The notes below the pieces were generated by a model. It saw only the letters and a list, made by a program, of their open reading frames with translations, did no database searches and was not told where the DNA came from. The position numbers and the translations under genes are program-made. This document shows positions 7,239 to 14,297 of a DNA stretch of 19,663 bases, one piece after another; the first letter of the stretch is position 1, and the number at the start of each line of letters is the position of its first letter. Source of the DNA: Candidatus Nanopelagicales bacterium (GTDB lineage: Bacteria; Actinomycetota; Actinomycetes; Nanopelagicales; Nanopelagicaceae); NCBI GenBank assembly GCA_030832365.1, contig JAURJF010000009.1, positions 1 to 19,663 of the forward strand, read 5' to 3'.

Positions 7239-8120
7239 ATGTCAACGAAATCAATCTATAAGGGCAGCCGACCAATCTCTTCCTTTCTGCTAAGAAAACC
7301 AAAGGTTAGATTGATTTCTCTCTTATCTCTTCCTATGACATGGATTGTTGGCGTTTACATAGTCTCACTTTTTCTCTTACTGATAACAGCTTTTTGGAAT
7401 GTAGATCCTTTTACTTCAAGGGTTAGACCTGGTTTCACTTTAGAGAACTTCATACTGATCTTCACAGTACCTGCTTATATTGCTACCTCAATTCGTACTC
7501 TTTTTATTGCTCTATCAGTAACTGCTATCTGTGTTCTTCTCGCTGTTCCACTTGGGATTTATATGGCGAAGATTGCCAACCCGCGGCTACGTAATTTTCT
7601 TGCTGTTGCAATAACACTGCCCCTCTGGGCAGGATATTTAGTAAAAATCATTGCTATGCGGCTGGTCTTTACTGAAGAGGGTTTCTTTAATTGGTTTATG
7701 GCTCCATTTGGTATTCGCGGACCTGGATTCTCAATTCCAATCGTGATTTTAACTCTTACTTATCTCTGGTTTCCTTATATGGCTCTTCCGGTATATACAG
7801 CTATTCGCCAGATCCCGCCAAATCTCTTTGATGCTTCAAGTGATATGGGAGCTAAGGGATTTACTACTGTTTATCGCGTTGTCATCCCACTGATTGTTCC
7901 AGCCATCATTGCAGGATCTGTGTTTACATTCTCTTTAAGTTTAGGTGACTATCTAGCTGCTCGTTTCACGGGCGGAGCAACTCAGATGATTGGAAGCATT
8001 ATTGCTGCAAATATCAACCTAAATCCTCCTGTTGCTGCCGCATATTCCATGATTCCAATTGCTTTTGTAGTGATTTATCTTATGGTGGCAAGGCGCACCG
8101 GATCTTTGGAGCGTATGTAG
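7239..8120 (+). CDS. potB: Polyamine-type ABC importer, permease 1
   Basis: This 293-residue inner-membrane permease has about six membrane segments: around 34-54, 81-105, 117-139, 166-187, 218-240 and 268-284. The cytoplasmic EAA-type coupling loop is LFDASSDMGAKGFTTVYRVV (197-215), which contacts the ATPase. Its place after the PotA- and PotD-like genes and before a second permease fits PotB. The ATG at 7239 is chosen because an in-frame TTG at 7179 would place the large stem-loop inside the coding sequence and add an unlikely N terminus (VVWGPRDRLPHK). No clear ribosome-binding site precedes the ATG. The stop is directly followed by the start of the next gene. Confidence 0.88.
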   Translation: MSTKSIYKGSRPISSFLLRKPKVRLISLLSLPMTWIVGVYIVSLFLLLITAFWNVDPFTSRVRPGFTLENFILIFTVPAYIATSIRTLFIALSVTAICVLLAVPLGIYMAKIANPRLRNFLAVAITLPLWAGYLVKIIAMRLVFTEEGFFNWFMAPFGIRGPGFSIPIVILTLTYLWFPYMALPVYTAIRQIPPNLFDASSDMGAKGFTTVYRVVIPLIVPAIIAGSVFTFSLSLGDYLAARFTGGATQMIGSIIAANINLNPPVAAAYSMIPIAFVVIYLMVARRTGSLERM

Positions 8121-8930
8121 ATGTTAAGGCTGTCAAAGTTGACTCGAGTAGCACTTGGAATCGTAGTGCTCTCTATTTTATTCTTTATGTATACCCCGTT
8201 AATGGTTCTGATTCTAAATTCTTTCAATGAGTCACAGATTTCAGGGTGGCCAATAGATAACTTCTCAACTAAGTGGTGGGAGTTTGCTCGAAGTTATCAA
8301 CCAATCAGAGACGCACTACTTAACTCAGTTCTTGTAGCAACGGGGGCTATGGTTATTGCTTCAGTGCTTGGAACGTTAGTTGCCTTTGCTATGAAGGGCT
8401 TCTCCTTCTTTGGTAGAGGCACTGTTAATATTTTGGTCGTTCTGCCTATTGCTCTTCCTGGAGTTGTAACAGGTGTTGCCTTTAGTAATACATATTCCAA
8501 TTTCCTTACTCCAATGGGATTTAATATCGGTTACTTTGGAATGATTGTTGCTCACTCAACATTTTGCATAGTAATGGTTTTCAATAATGTCTTTGCACGC
8601 CTGCGCCGGATGAACCCGAACCTTCAAGAAGCTTCTGCTGATTTAGGGGCTGGCCTATGGCAGACTTTTAGGCTTGTTACATTTCCTCAATTTAGAACTT
8701 CATTTGCTGCAGGAGCGTTACTAGCCTTTGCACTAAGTTTTGATGAAGTTGTTGTAACTATTTTTACAGCTCCCCCTGGGGTAGATACCTTGCCTCTCTG
8801 GATTTTAAAGGAGGTTGGAAGGCCTAATCAGGCAAGCGTTGTAAATGTTGTTGCCACTGTGGTTATCTTGCTCTCACTAATTCCAGTTTATATCTCACAG
8901 CGACTTGCTCGAGCTCAGGAAGATGAGTGA
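8121..8930 (+). CDS. potC: Polyamine-type ABC importer, permease 2
   Basis: This 269-residue membrane protein pairs with the preceding permease to form the importer channel. Six membrane segments are visible, from residues 10-33 to about 238-258. The EAA loop is NLQEASADLGAGLWQTFRLVTFPQ (about 167-190), very close to the PotC/YdcV consensus, and ALSFDEVVVTIFTAPP (about 203-218) is another family hallmark. The ATG at 8121 follows the previous TAG with no gap, and GGAG at 8108-8111 inside that gene gives a suitable ribosome-binding site. It is the last gene of the operon and meets the envelope operon tail to tail, with eight bases between the stops. Confidence 0.9.
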   Translation: MLRLSKLTRVALGIVVLSILFFMYTPLMVLILNSFNESQISGWPIDNFSTKWWEFARSYQPIRDALLNSVLVATGAMVIASVLGTLVAFAMKGFSFFGRGTVNILVVLPIALPGVVTGVAFSNTYSNFLTPMGFNIGYFGMIVAHSTFCIVMVFNNVFARLRRMNPNLQEASADLGAGLWQTFRLVTFPQFRTSFAAGALLAFALSFDEVVVTIFTAPPGVDTLPLWILKEVGRPNQASVVNVVATVVILLSLIPVYISQRLARAQEDE

Positions 8931-8948
8931 TAGGACTCTTATTTTTTT
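8925..8948 (+). terminator. Weak possible terminator of the importer operon
   Basis: GAGT (8925-8928) and ACTC (8935-8938) can form a short 4-bp stem around a six-base loop that includes the end of the TGA stop codon. It is followed by TTA and then seven T bases (8942-8948). The T-run is a good termination signal but the stem is weak, so efficiency would be low. The T-run also encodes the last lysines of the convergent gene. Confidence 0.3.
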
Positions 8949-9616
8949 AGAACTCTACTTGCACGCTTTGGGCGATCGGTAATTACTCCAAATATTTCTC
9001 TCCTCTTTAGCCACCTTAAATCCTCTTTAGAGTTAACAGTCCATACATAAATGCGATCGGCTTTAATGACTTTGATTAAAAATGGATAGCGCTTCAGTGT
9101 GGACATTTTTATGGCGACAACTCTAGATCTAGAAATTAGGGCCCCTAAGCCATACCTAATGACCTTTGCTGCGGTGATACCACTACGCCTCACTCGGCGA
9201 ACTGCCAGGTAAGAAAAAGAGATAATCACAACCTCTATCCCAGCTCTGTCTATCTCATCTTTATATTGATTGATTAAATCTATAGTTTTCTTCTCAATAG
9301 CTCCACCACTTAATACAGGATGCTTGGTTTCAATTAGAAGGTCTTTCCTAGAATCAATTGCCAGCCCTAGCAAATCTTCTAGAGTTAAAGCATCTGCCTT
9401 ATTGATTAACTCTTGCGCAGTTAAACGTGAAACTAATTTGTAATTACCTGTAATTCTCTTTGTATTTGCATCATGGAAGCAAATAACTTTCTTATCTTTT
9501 GTTAGCCTTACATCACATTCAAATCCATCAGCACCAGCCTCTATTGCTGCCTGATAGGCAACGCGAGTCATCTCGGGATACTTTTGGCTATAACCCCTGT
9601 GGGCAAAGATTTTCAT
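8939..9616 (-). CDS. Glycerophosphodiester phosphodiesterase family protein
   Basis: This 225-residue protein has the GDPD TIM-barrel signature: HRG at 6-8, the metal-binding ECD (E33, D35), FHD with the second catalytic histidine (H48), LIETKHP (E96) and the late VYVWTVN-type strand (here YVWTVNSKEDLRWL) with GVITDRP near the end. Family members cut glycerophosphodiesters into glycerol-3-phosphate and an alcohol. There is no signal peptide, so it is probably cytoplasmic. The usual PENT motif after HRG is PEMT (residues 14-17), losing the conserved asparagine. It is the last gene of the envelope operon and its ATG overlaps the stop of the glycosyltransferase gene (ATGA), so it may recycle or trim the head group handled by the operon. 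Confidence 0.88.
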   Translation of the reverse strand: MKIFAHRGYSQKYPEMTRVAYQAAIEAGADGFECDVRLTKDKKVICFHDANTKRITGNYKLVSRLTAQELINKADALTLEDLLGLAIDSRKDLLIETKHPVLSGGAIEKKTIDLINQYKDEIDRAGIEVVIISFSYLAVRRVRRSGITAAKVIRYGLGALISRSRVVAIKMSTLKRYPFLIKVIKADRIYVWTVNSKEDLRWLKRREIFGVITDRPKRASRVLKK

Positions 9617-10392
9617 CGCCCGATTATGAACCGGAGAGAGTTAATGATTCCGACTCTGCCCTTTCGAAATTTGAAGAGCTGTGACTTAATGAGAAAGAGA
9701 GCTCTAAAGATTGGAGCTAGTGGGCCAAAGACTCGAGTGAAAACCGCAGAGCGCGCCTTCAAATCTTTATCTGTTCCCCAACGACTTCCAGAACTATCAG
9801 AGGGGTGTATTGCTACTTTTATTGGCAGATAGACCCCTTTTAGCCCCTTATTTAAGGCGTCTGCAATGAAGATATATTCATCACCCAAGTAATTCTCAAC
9901 TCCTGCTCCAAAATTCTCATCAAATTCAATACCTGCGTTACGAATCGACTCAATTCTGATCATCATCTCATAGGTCGCAGCCTTTGCAGAGTTGTACTTG
10001 CTTAGCTTATGAATTCTGCTTGGATAAACCTTTCGAAGTTTGCCAGATTCATCGGAAGTTTGCGCAAGAATGATTGAACAGTCTGGGTGAGATTCGAAGT
10101 AGGAGATTAGATCTGCTATCCCCTTTTCAATAAAGGTGATGTCATCATCTCCGAAGATTAGATATTTACCAGATGCATATTTAATCGCTGCATTTCGACT
10201 CTTGGCTACTCCCCGGCTCTTTAACTCAACAAGCTTTCCTTGGAGCTTTTCAGTACTATAGCTAACCTCTTCGGGGTTTTGAACTAAGACAATTACCTCA
10301 TGCTCATTGTTGCTTTTTGGATAATTAATATTGCGTATTCGGTCATTTAAGGTTGAGTAAGCAATAGTTAGAGTTACTTCATTCAAAGTCAT
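9613..10392 (-). CDS. GT-A fold (family 2-like) glycosyltransferase
   Basis: This 259-residue protein looks like an inverting GT-A glycosyltransferase. It opens with a beta strand VTLTIAYST, then HEVIVLVQN, the nucleotide-sugar-binding helix SRGVAKSRNAAIKYASG (about 59-75) and the metal-binding GDDD (81-84). GDEY (170-173) is a likely acceptor/base region, and a histidine (H196) is placed where many family-2 enzymes bind the diphosphate. No signal peptide or convincing membrane span is visible. The ATG at 10392 overlaps the upstream gene by 14 bases and gives a family-like N terminus; an ATG at 10425 would add 11 residues. Neither has a clear ribosome-binding site, fitting translational coupling. 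The acceptor is unknown but the context points to a lipid- or polymer-linked envelope product. Confidence 0.75.
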   Translation of the reverse strand: MTLNEVTLTIAYSTLNDRIRNINYPKSNNEHEVIVLVQNPEEVSYSTEKLQGKLVELKSRGVAKSRNAAIKYASGKYLIFGDDDITFIEKGIADLISYFESHPDCSIILAQTSDESGKLRKVYPSRIHKLSKYNSAKAATYEMMIRIESIRNAGIEFDENFGAGVENYLGDEYIFIADALNKGLKGVYLPIKVAIHPSDSSGSRWGTDKDLKARSAVFTRVFGPLAPIFRALFLIKSQLFKFRKGRVGIINSLRFIIGR

Positions 10393-11164
10393 CGTCTGAA
10401 TCAATCCGAGAACTGGAATTGGCATATCTCATTAGAGAACGTGAAGTATTGGAAATCACTGCATTCTGCAGGCGCGCTCCAAGAAATATAACTAGAGCAT
10501 TTGCTGGGGATATCTGCCCACCAACGCTTAAATAAAGCAGCAATCCAAGCAAAATGAGCGTTCCACCGCTTGCCATTAAAGCTCCGGATTCCCCTGCTTT
10601 AACCCTGATGCTGTAGCGCTTCTCTGGTTTTACTCGTTTCTTGCGGTTTTTTAAAGCTAGCTCTTTCTGCATCAACATCTGCCTTTGAAAGACCCGGCCT
10701 AAAAACTGTAAGACAGTAATTAAAATAATTAGGTTTACTAAGGCGAGTAGAGGGTTAAGGAAGAAAAAGAAGGCGATTATGGCTAATAATTGAGTTGCAA
10801 AGCTCATCACTTTACTAAGCTCAAAGGCCATACCCCATTCTTTATTCTCCTCTTTCGCCGTTCGATCCTTCTTAGCTGCCCTAAAGGATCTAGCAAAGGC
10901 TTTGATGCGGTAGCTCTTTTGAAAATACTGACTCACGCGTGTTAGAACAAAGAATAAAAGGAAGCCAGCAATAGCCCATCCTAGAAACTCTCTAGAGAAC
11001 TCATCTTCATTTAGAACTAGAGTGGCAAAGAACTTCATAACCAATAGCTCTGAGACAGAAATTGTTGCAGCGATTGCCGCTAAGGCTATTAATACGATAC
11101 GGAATTTTCCTTTGGGAAATAGATAGTGAAAGCCATTAAACATTTCTTTAATAATAAAGATCAT
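10379..11164 (-). CDS. ABC-exporter-like transmembrane domain protein lacking an ATPase domain
   Basis: This 261-residue polytopic membrane protein resembles the transmembrane half of ABC exporters. Hydrophobic segments lie near 20-50, 62-82, 115-155 (two spans) and 190-240 (two spans), separated by two long, basic cytoplasmic loops (about 85-112 and 155-188), as in exporter domains with coupling helices. The end, ALVIFLGARLQNAVISNTSRSLMRY followed by SSSRI, matches the linker that normally leads into the nucleotide-binding domain. Here the protein stops nine residues later with DSDDDFE and has no Walker A, signature or Walker B. No ATPase gene is nearby on the same strand. Start and stop overlap the neighbours (ATGA with the phosphatidyltransferase, 14 bases with the glycosyltransferase). 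It could use an ATPase from elsewhere or have a non-transport role. The assignment rests on pattern only. Confidence 0.6.
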   Translation of the reverse strand: MIFIIKEMFNGFHYLFPKGKFRIVLIALAAIAATISVSELLVMKFFATLVLNEDEFSREFLGWAIAGFLLFFVLTRVSQYFQKSYRIKAFARSFRAAKKDRTAKEENKEWGMAFELSKVMSFATQLLAIIAFFFFLNPLLALVNLIILITVLQFLGRVFQRQMLMQKELALKNRKKRVKPEKRYSIRVKAGESGALMASGGTLILLGLLLYLSVGGQISPANALVIFLGARLQNAVISNTSRSLMRYANSSSRIDSDDDFE

Positions 11165-11946
11165 TTTGTAGCTCTATTTCCATCGAGCTTACGAGAGCCC
11201 AAAATTGAAAGTAGATGCCCTACTGTGACAAAGAGTGCAACATAAATGCCAATCTCGATAAGTGCTTGGTTATCTCCAAAGATTGCGATGATTATTGACA
11301 TCTCAACCGAGTGAAAGAGTCTTTGTACTGCAATTACCTTAAATGGCGCTTTCAGGACTCGTAGCCAACTCTTTACAGGAGCTCCAACTTCTTTGCTATC
11401 ACTTAGCTTGCCAACTCCAGAAAGGGCCCGAGATACGTGAACTGCGTCGTTAAAACCCTTATTTAATAGGATTGCGATAGAGATTAGCGCTGCAAGGAAA
11501 GGTAGTCTCCAGTCGGTAATTTCATTCTCAGGCCAACCTGCAAGACGAAGGGCGAAGGCTATGGGAATCAAGCTCTCTGTTAAATAGTGAGCGACTCTAT
11601 CTAGGAAGATTCCTTTTGGAGATTGAGTACTCCTCCATCTAGCAATCTCGCCATCACAACAATCCCAGAGCATCTGTAATTGCGAGAGAAATAGAGCTAG
11701 AAGAATCCCTTTATATCCTGGCAGCAGTAGAGCAGCGCTGATTGAAAGGCCAGTTGCAATCATCAAATATGTCACTCCATTAGCTGTTATTGGAGTTTTA
11801 AGTAGCAATCGCGTTAGGTATGGAGAGATTTTTCTTAGATAAAAATCAGCAACCCAATGCTCGGCATTAGATCGGCCAGTGACAGAAGGTGGTTGCGAAA
11901 TCTCGCGTATCTGCAAGATCGTGGGATTTGCTGGTCTATCACTCAT
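11161..11946 (-). CDS. CDP-alcohol phosphatidyltransferase family protein
   Basis: This 261-residue membrane enzyme carries the CDP-alcohol phosphotransferase motif in the form D95-x2-D98-G99-x2-A102-R103-x8-G112-x3-D116-x3-H120. The family transfers a substituted phosphate from a CDP-alcohol to a second alcohol, releasing CMP, at the cytoplasmic face of the membrane. The fourth aspartate, regarded as the catalytic base in studied members, is a histidine here (LDRVAH). About six membrane segments follow an N-terminal cytoplasmic stretch of 50 residues. The start shares one base with the upstream stop (TAATG) and the stop overlaps the next gene (ATGA). It is one of two such enzymes in this operon; donor and acceptor cannot be read from sequence. 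Confidence 0.88.
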   Translation of the reverse strand: MSDRPANPTILQIREISQPPSVTGRSNAEHWVADFYLRKISPYLTRLLLKTPITANGVTYLMIATGLSISAALLLPGYKGILLALFLSQLQMLWDCCDGEIARWRSTQSPKGIFLDRVAHYLTESLIPIAFALRLAGWPENEITDWRLPFLAALISIAILLNKGFNDAVHVSRALSGVGKLSDSKEVGAPVKSWLRVLKAPFKVIAVQRLFHSVEMSIIIAIFGDNQALIEIGIYVALFVTVGHLLSILGSRKLDGNRATK

Positions 11947-13583
11947 TATCTAACCTTATTGGCTCTATGACTTAAAACCCATTGCAAGGATGAGCTTAGA
12001 AGAAATAATAGTGCAAAATACCAGGCGATATAACTCAAATTCCACTCTCCGAATGCAGCTATGCCCAAGAGTAATAATCGTCCTTCTATAAAGAGTCCGA
12101 GACGGGAGAGCCAGACCGGTTTCTTCTCGTTTTGAAGGGAACGATAGAGATTGTCGTAGTGATGAAAGACAATAGTAAAGATAATCATGAAAGTCACCGT
12201 GTTTATCTGTTCATTTATTATGAATATCCATAAGAGTAGAAGTGTCTCAATTGCTCTAAGTAATGATGGTGCTAGCCAATCAAAGCGCTTTATGAAATTG
12301 AGTTTAAGAATTAGTGAGTCCTGCTGCGCACTTATTAATATCCCGCGGCTTGGCACTCTCTCCATCTTAAGAGTGCGCATGATGCGACCTCTATATACAA
12401 CTAAGGCTGAGATAGCAGCAAAGATCGGCATTACTGTAAATGTGAAACTAGCCCCACCAATTACTGCGCTGGCGCTAATTACCAACCAACGCTCCCCGAT
12501 AGGGAATTGAATGATTTTGCCGAGCCAGTAACGAAGCCTGCCTTTAGGTTCACGCTCAGTTGGAACTATCCCATCAAAATCTGCTGCGTAATCTATTGGC
12601 GCAAGGAATTGAGATTCGGCTCGTAATTTAACTGAGCGAGCAAAGTTGTAATCAGAAAGGTGTCTAAAGGTCTGTATTAGCATCATAACTAAGGCTGGAA
12701 CCCATAGATCTTCACCTGATTTCTCTGCGCCTATGGCTAGCCCTAGAAAGACCATGTACTCCTTAACGCGATCTGTAACAGCATCGAGCCAAGCACCTAA
12801 TTTAGAAAACTTTCTTGTGTAACGCGCTAATTCACCATCAACGCAATCAACAATGATGCTTATCTGTAGTAACACAGCCCCTAGTAAAGTTTGCGAAAAA
12901 CTTCCCTGCATAAAGCAAAAAGCAGAGTAAAGTCCGATTGCAAAGGAAATTAAAGTAACTTGATTTGGCGTTGCCTTTACTTTTACCGCAAGCCAAGTCA
13001 ATAACTTAGAGAACTTGCGCAGAAAAAACACTGAATAGAAACCATCATTTGCTCTATTAGCCATCTTTAGACGCAACTGACCTAAATTTAGGTTCTCAAG
13101 TTCGCTAGCAACTGACTCTCTAACCAAGTTATCTGCGCTTCGAGCATAAGGTGCTGCCCATAGATCAGCTGCATCTACCTGCACTCTTGCTCTTGTTAAT
13201 GCCACTAAAGATAGGTCGATGGCATTGCCTGGCAATCTCGAATCGATAGCTTCCTCAAGAGCCTTAATTACTTCTTCTCTCTGGTTTTGTGAGACTCGAA
13301 GAGCGCCTGCAAAATTTCTATTTCCTACCGTCACTTTATGCGACTGTGATGAAGCACTTGCTATTCTATTTTGGCGAACAAGGGTGTCGCCATTTTTTTG
13401 AGTTGCTACCAGAGCAACTGAGGCGCTTCTTGGATAGTCAGTTAACAACTCTAGGTGCGGCTTAGCAATGACCGAGTTTTGATCCAATAGAAGTAAGTCA
13501 TCAGTTGTGGCTTTGAAGCTATCAAGAACTTCTCTAACTGTTGTTGAAGATGTGACCAAGACAGTTGTAAGGGATTTATCCAT
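11946..13583 (-). CDS. CDP-alcohol phosphatidyltransferase with extra N- and C-terminal domains
   Basis: This 545-residue protein has a central CDP-alcohol phosphotransferase domain with the full motif D246-x2-D249-G250-x2-A253-R254-x8-G263-x3-D267-x3-D271. The N-terminal ~150 residues are soluble (LLLLDQNSVIAKPHLELL, then VALVATQKNGDTLV) and look like a nucleotidyltransferase-type Rossmann region without the GxGTR loop, perhaps a degenerate remnant. The C-terminal ~140 residues hold further membrane spans and HHYDNLYRSLQ, which reminds me of the actinobacterial DUF5941 region; this is from memory and unverified. The ATG at 13583 is chosen because a TATACT -10 box lies seven bases upstream; a TTG at 13613 would add ten residues and cross the divergent start. 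It is the first gene of the five-gene operon. Confidence 0.8.
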   Translation of the reverse strand: MDKSLTTVLVTSSTTVREVLDSFKATTDDLLLLDQNSVIAKPHLELLTDYPRSASVALVATQKNGDTLVRQNRIASASSQSHKVTVGNRNFAGALRVSQNQREEVIKALEEAIDSRLPGNAIDLSLVALTRARVQVDAADLWAAPYARSADNLVRESVASELENLNLGQLRLKMANRANDGFYSVFFLRKFSKLLTWLAVKVKATPNQVTLISFAIGLYSAFCFMQGSFSQTLLGAVLLQISIIVDCVDGELARYTRKFSKLGAWLDAVTDRVKEYMVFLGLAIGAEKSGEDLWVPALVMMLIQTFRHLSDYNFARSVKLRAESQFLAPIDYAADFDGIVPTEREPKGRLRYWLGKIIQFPIGERWLVISASAVIGGASFTFTVMPIFAAISALVVYRGRIMRTLKMERVPSRGILISAQQDSLILKLNFIKRFDWLAPSLLRAIETLLLLWIFIINEQINTVTFMIIFTIVFHHYDNLYRSLQNEKKPVWLSRLGLFIEGRLLLLGIAAFGEWNLSYIAWYFALLFLLSSSLQWVLSHRANKVR

Positions 13584-13589
13584 TTCCTG

Positions 13590-13596
13590 TAGTATA
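13590..13596. promoter_or_regulatory. Overlapping divergent -10 boxes between two start codons
   Basis: Only 18 bases separate the ATG of the minus-strand operon (13583) from the ATG of the plus-strand nucleotidyltransferase (13602). On the plus strand TAGTAT (13590-13595) ends six bases before the ATG. On the minus strand TATACT (13596-13591) ends seven bases before the other ATG. The two -10 boxes overlap almost completely, and both spacings predict leaderless transcripts. A plus-strand TTGTAA at 13565-13570 is a possible but widely spaced -35 (19 bases). No clear -35 is visible for the minus strand. Confidence 0.55.
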
Positions 13597-13601
13597 AATC
13601 T

Positions 13602-14297
13602 ATGACCCTCCAAGTTGTGATACTTGCAGCTGGAATGGGCACCCGTCTTGGAAAACCATGGCCTAAGCCACTTACTCCCCTTGCAGATGGTCGCTCAATA
13701 ATGGCCCAACAATTAGAGAATGTGGAGAAGGTCTTTGGGCAAGAAGCTCGAGTAACTATCGTGGTCGGATTCAAGATGGAAATGATTATGGAAGCTCATC
13801 CCAATGTCAGCTTTGTCTATAACGAAGTTTATGATCAGACAAACACCTCTAAAAGCCTTCTCAAGGCTCTTCGTGCATCACAAGAGAGTGGCGTTCTCTG
13901 GCTAAATGGCGATGTGGTCTTTGATTCAAGAGTGCTGGAGAGAGTGCAATCACGTATGCGTGAAGAAAAGTCTTTTATCTGCGTAAACACCTCGGCAACA
14001 TCTGAAGAAGAAATCAAGTACACAGTAGATGCCAATGGAAATATTAATTCCTTATCAAAACAAGTAAAAAATGCTTTAGGTGAAGCAGTTGGCATTAATT
14101 TTATTGGCAGAGGCGAGAAATCTGCTGTTATAACTTATTTGGAAGAATGCGCAGATAGCGATTACTTTGAACGTGGCCTTGAATTAGCTATCGAAAAGGC
14201 AGGAATCAAACTCGAGCCAGTTGATATCTCTGATCTCTTCGCTGTTGAAGTTGATTTTCAAGCCGATTTAGAGAGAGCAAATAAAGGATTACTTTAA
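13602..14297 (+). CDS. Nucleotidyltransferase (LicC / inositol-1-phosphate cytidylyltransferase-like)
   Basis: This 231-residue cytoplasmic enzyme has the nucleotidyltransferase signature LAAGMGTRLGKPWPKPL (9-25): the GMGTR loop binds the nucleotide phosphates and K22 lies in the PKPL motif. TSKSLLKAL (82-90) and the metal-binding aspartate D104 in LNGD follow. Length and the NTSKSLLKAL pattern recall phosphocholine and inositol-1-phosphate cytidylyltransferases. It would activate a sugar- or alcohol-phosphate, plausibly to a CDP-alcohol for the two phosphatidyltransferases encoded divergently; that link is inference from the shared 18-base promoter region. The ATG at 13602 has a -10 box six bases upstream and no ribosome-binding site. 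Its stop overlaps that of the convergent sulfotransferase gene. Confidence 0.85.
   Translation: MTLQVVILAAGMGTRLGKPWPKPLTPLADGRSIMAQQLENVEKVFGQEARVTIVVGFKMEMIMEAHPNVSFVYNEVYDQTNTSKSLLKALRASQESGVLWLNGDVVFDSRVLERVQSRMREEKSFICVNTSATSEEEIKYTVDANGNINSLSKQVKNALGEAVGINFIGRGEKSAVITYLEECADSDYFERGLELAIEKAGIKLEPVDISDLFAVEVDFQADLERANKGLL

Noticed and set aside
6889..7261. Several open frames around the end of the binding-protein gene
   Set aside because: They overlap the well-supported binding protein and the stem-loop and show no recognisable domain. The permease start at 7239 explains the region better.
12187..12510. Plus-strand open frame opposite the large phosphatidyltransferase
   Set aside because: It is antisense to conserved membrane segments, and its hydrophobic look is only the mirror of those codons.
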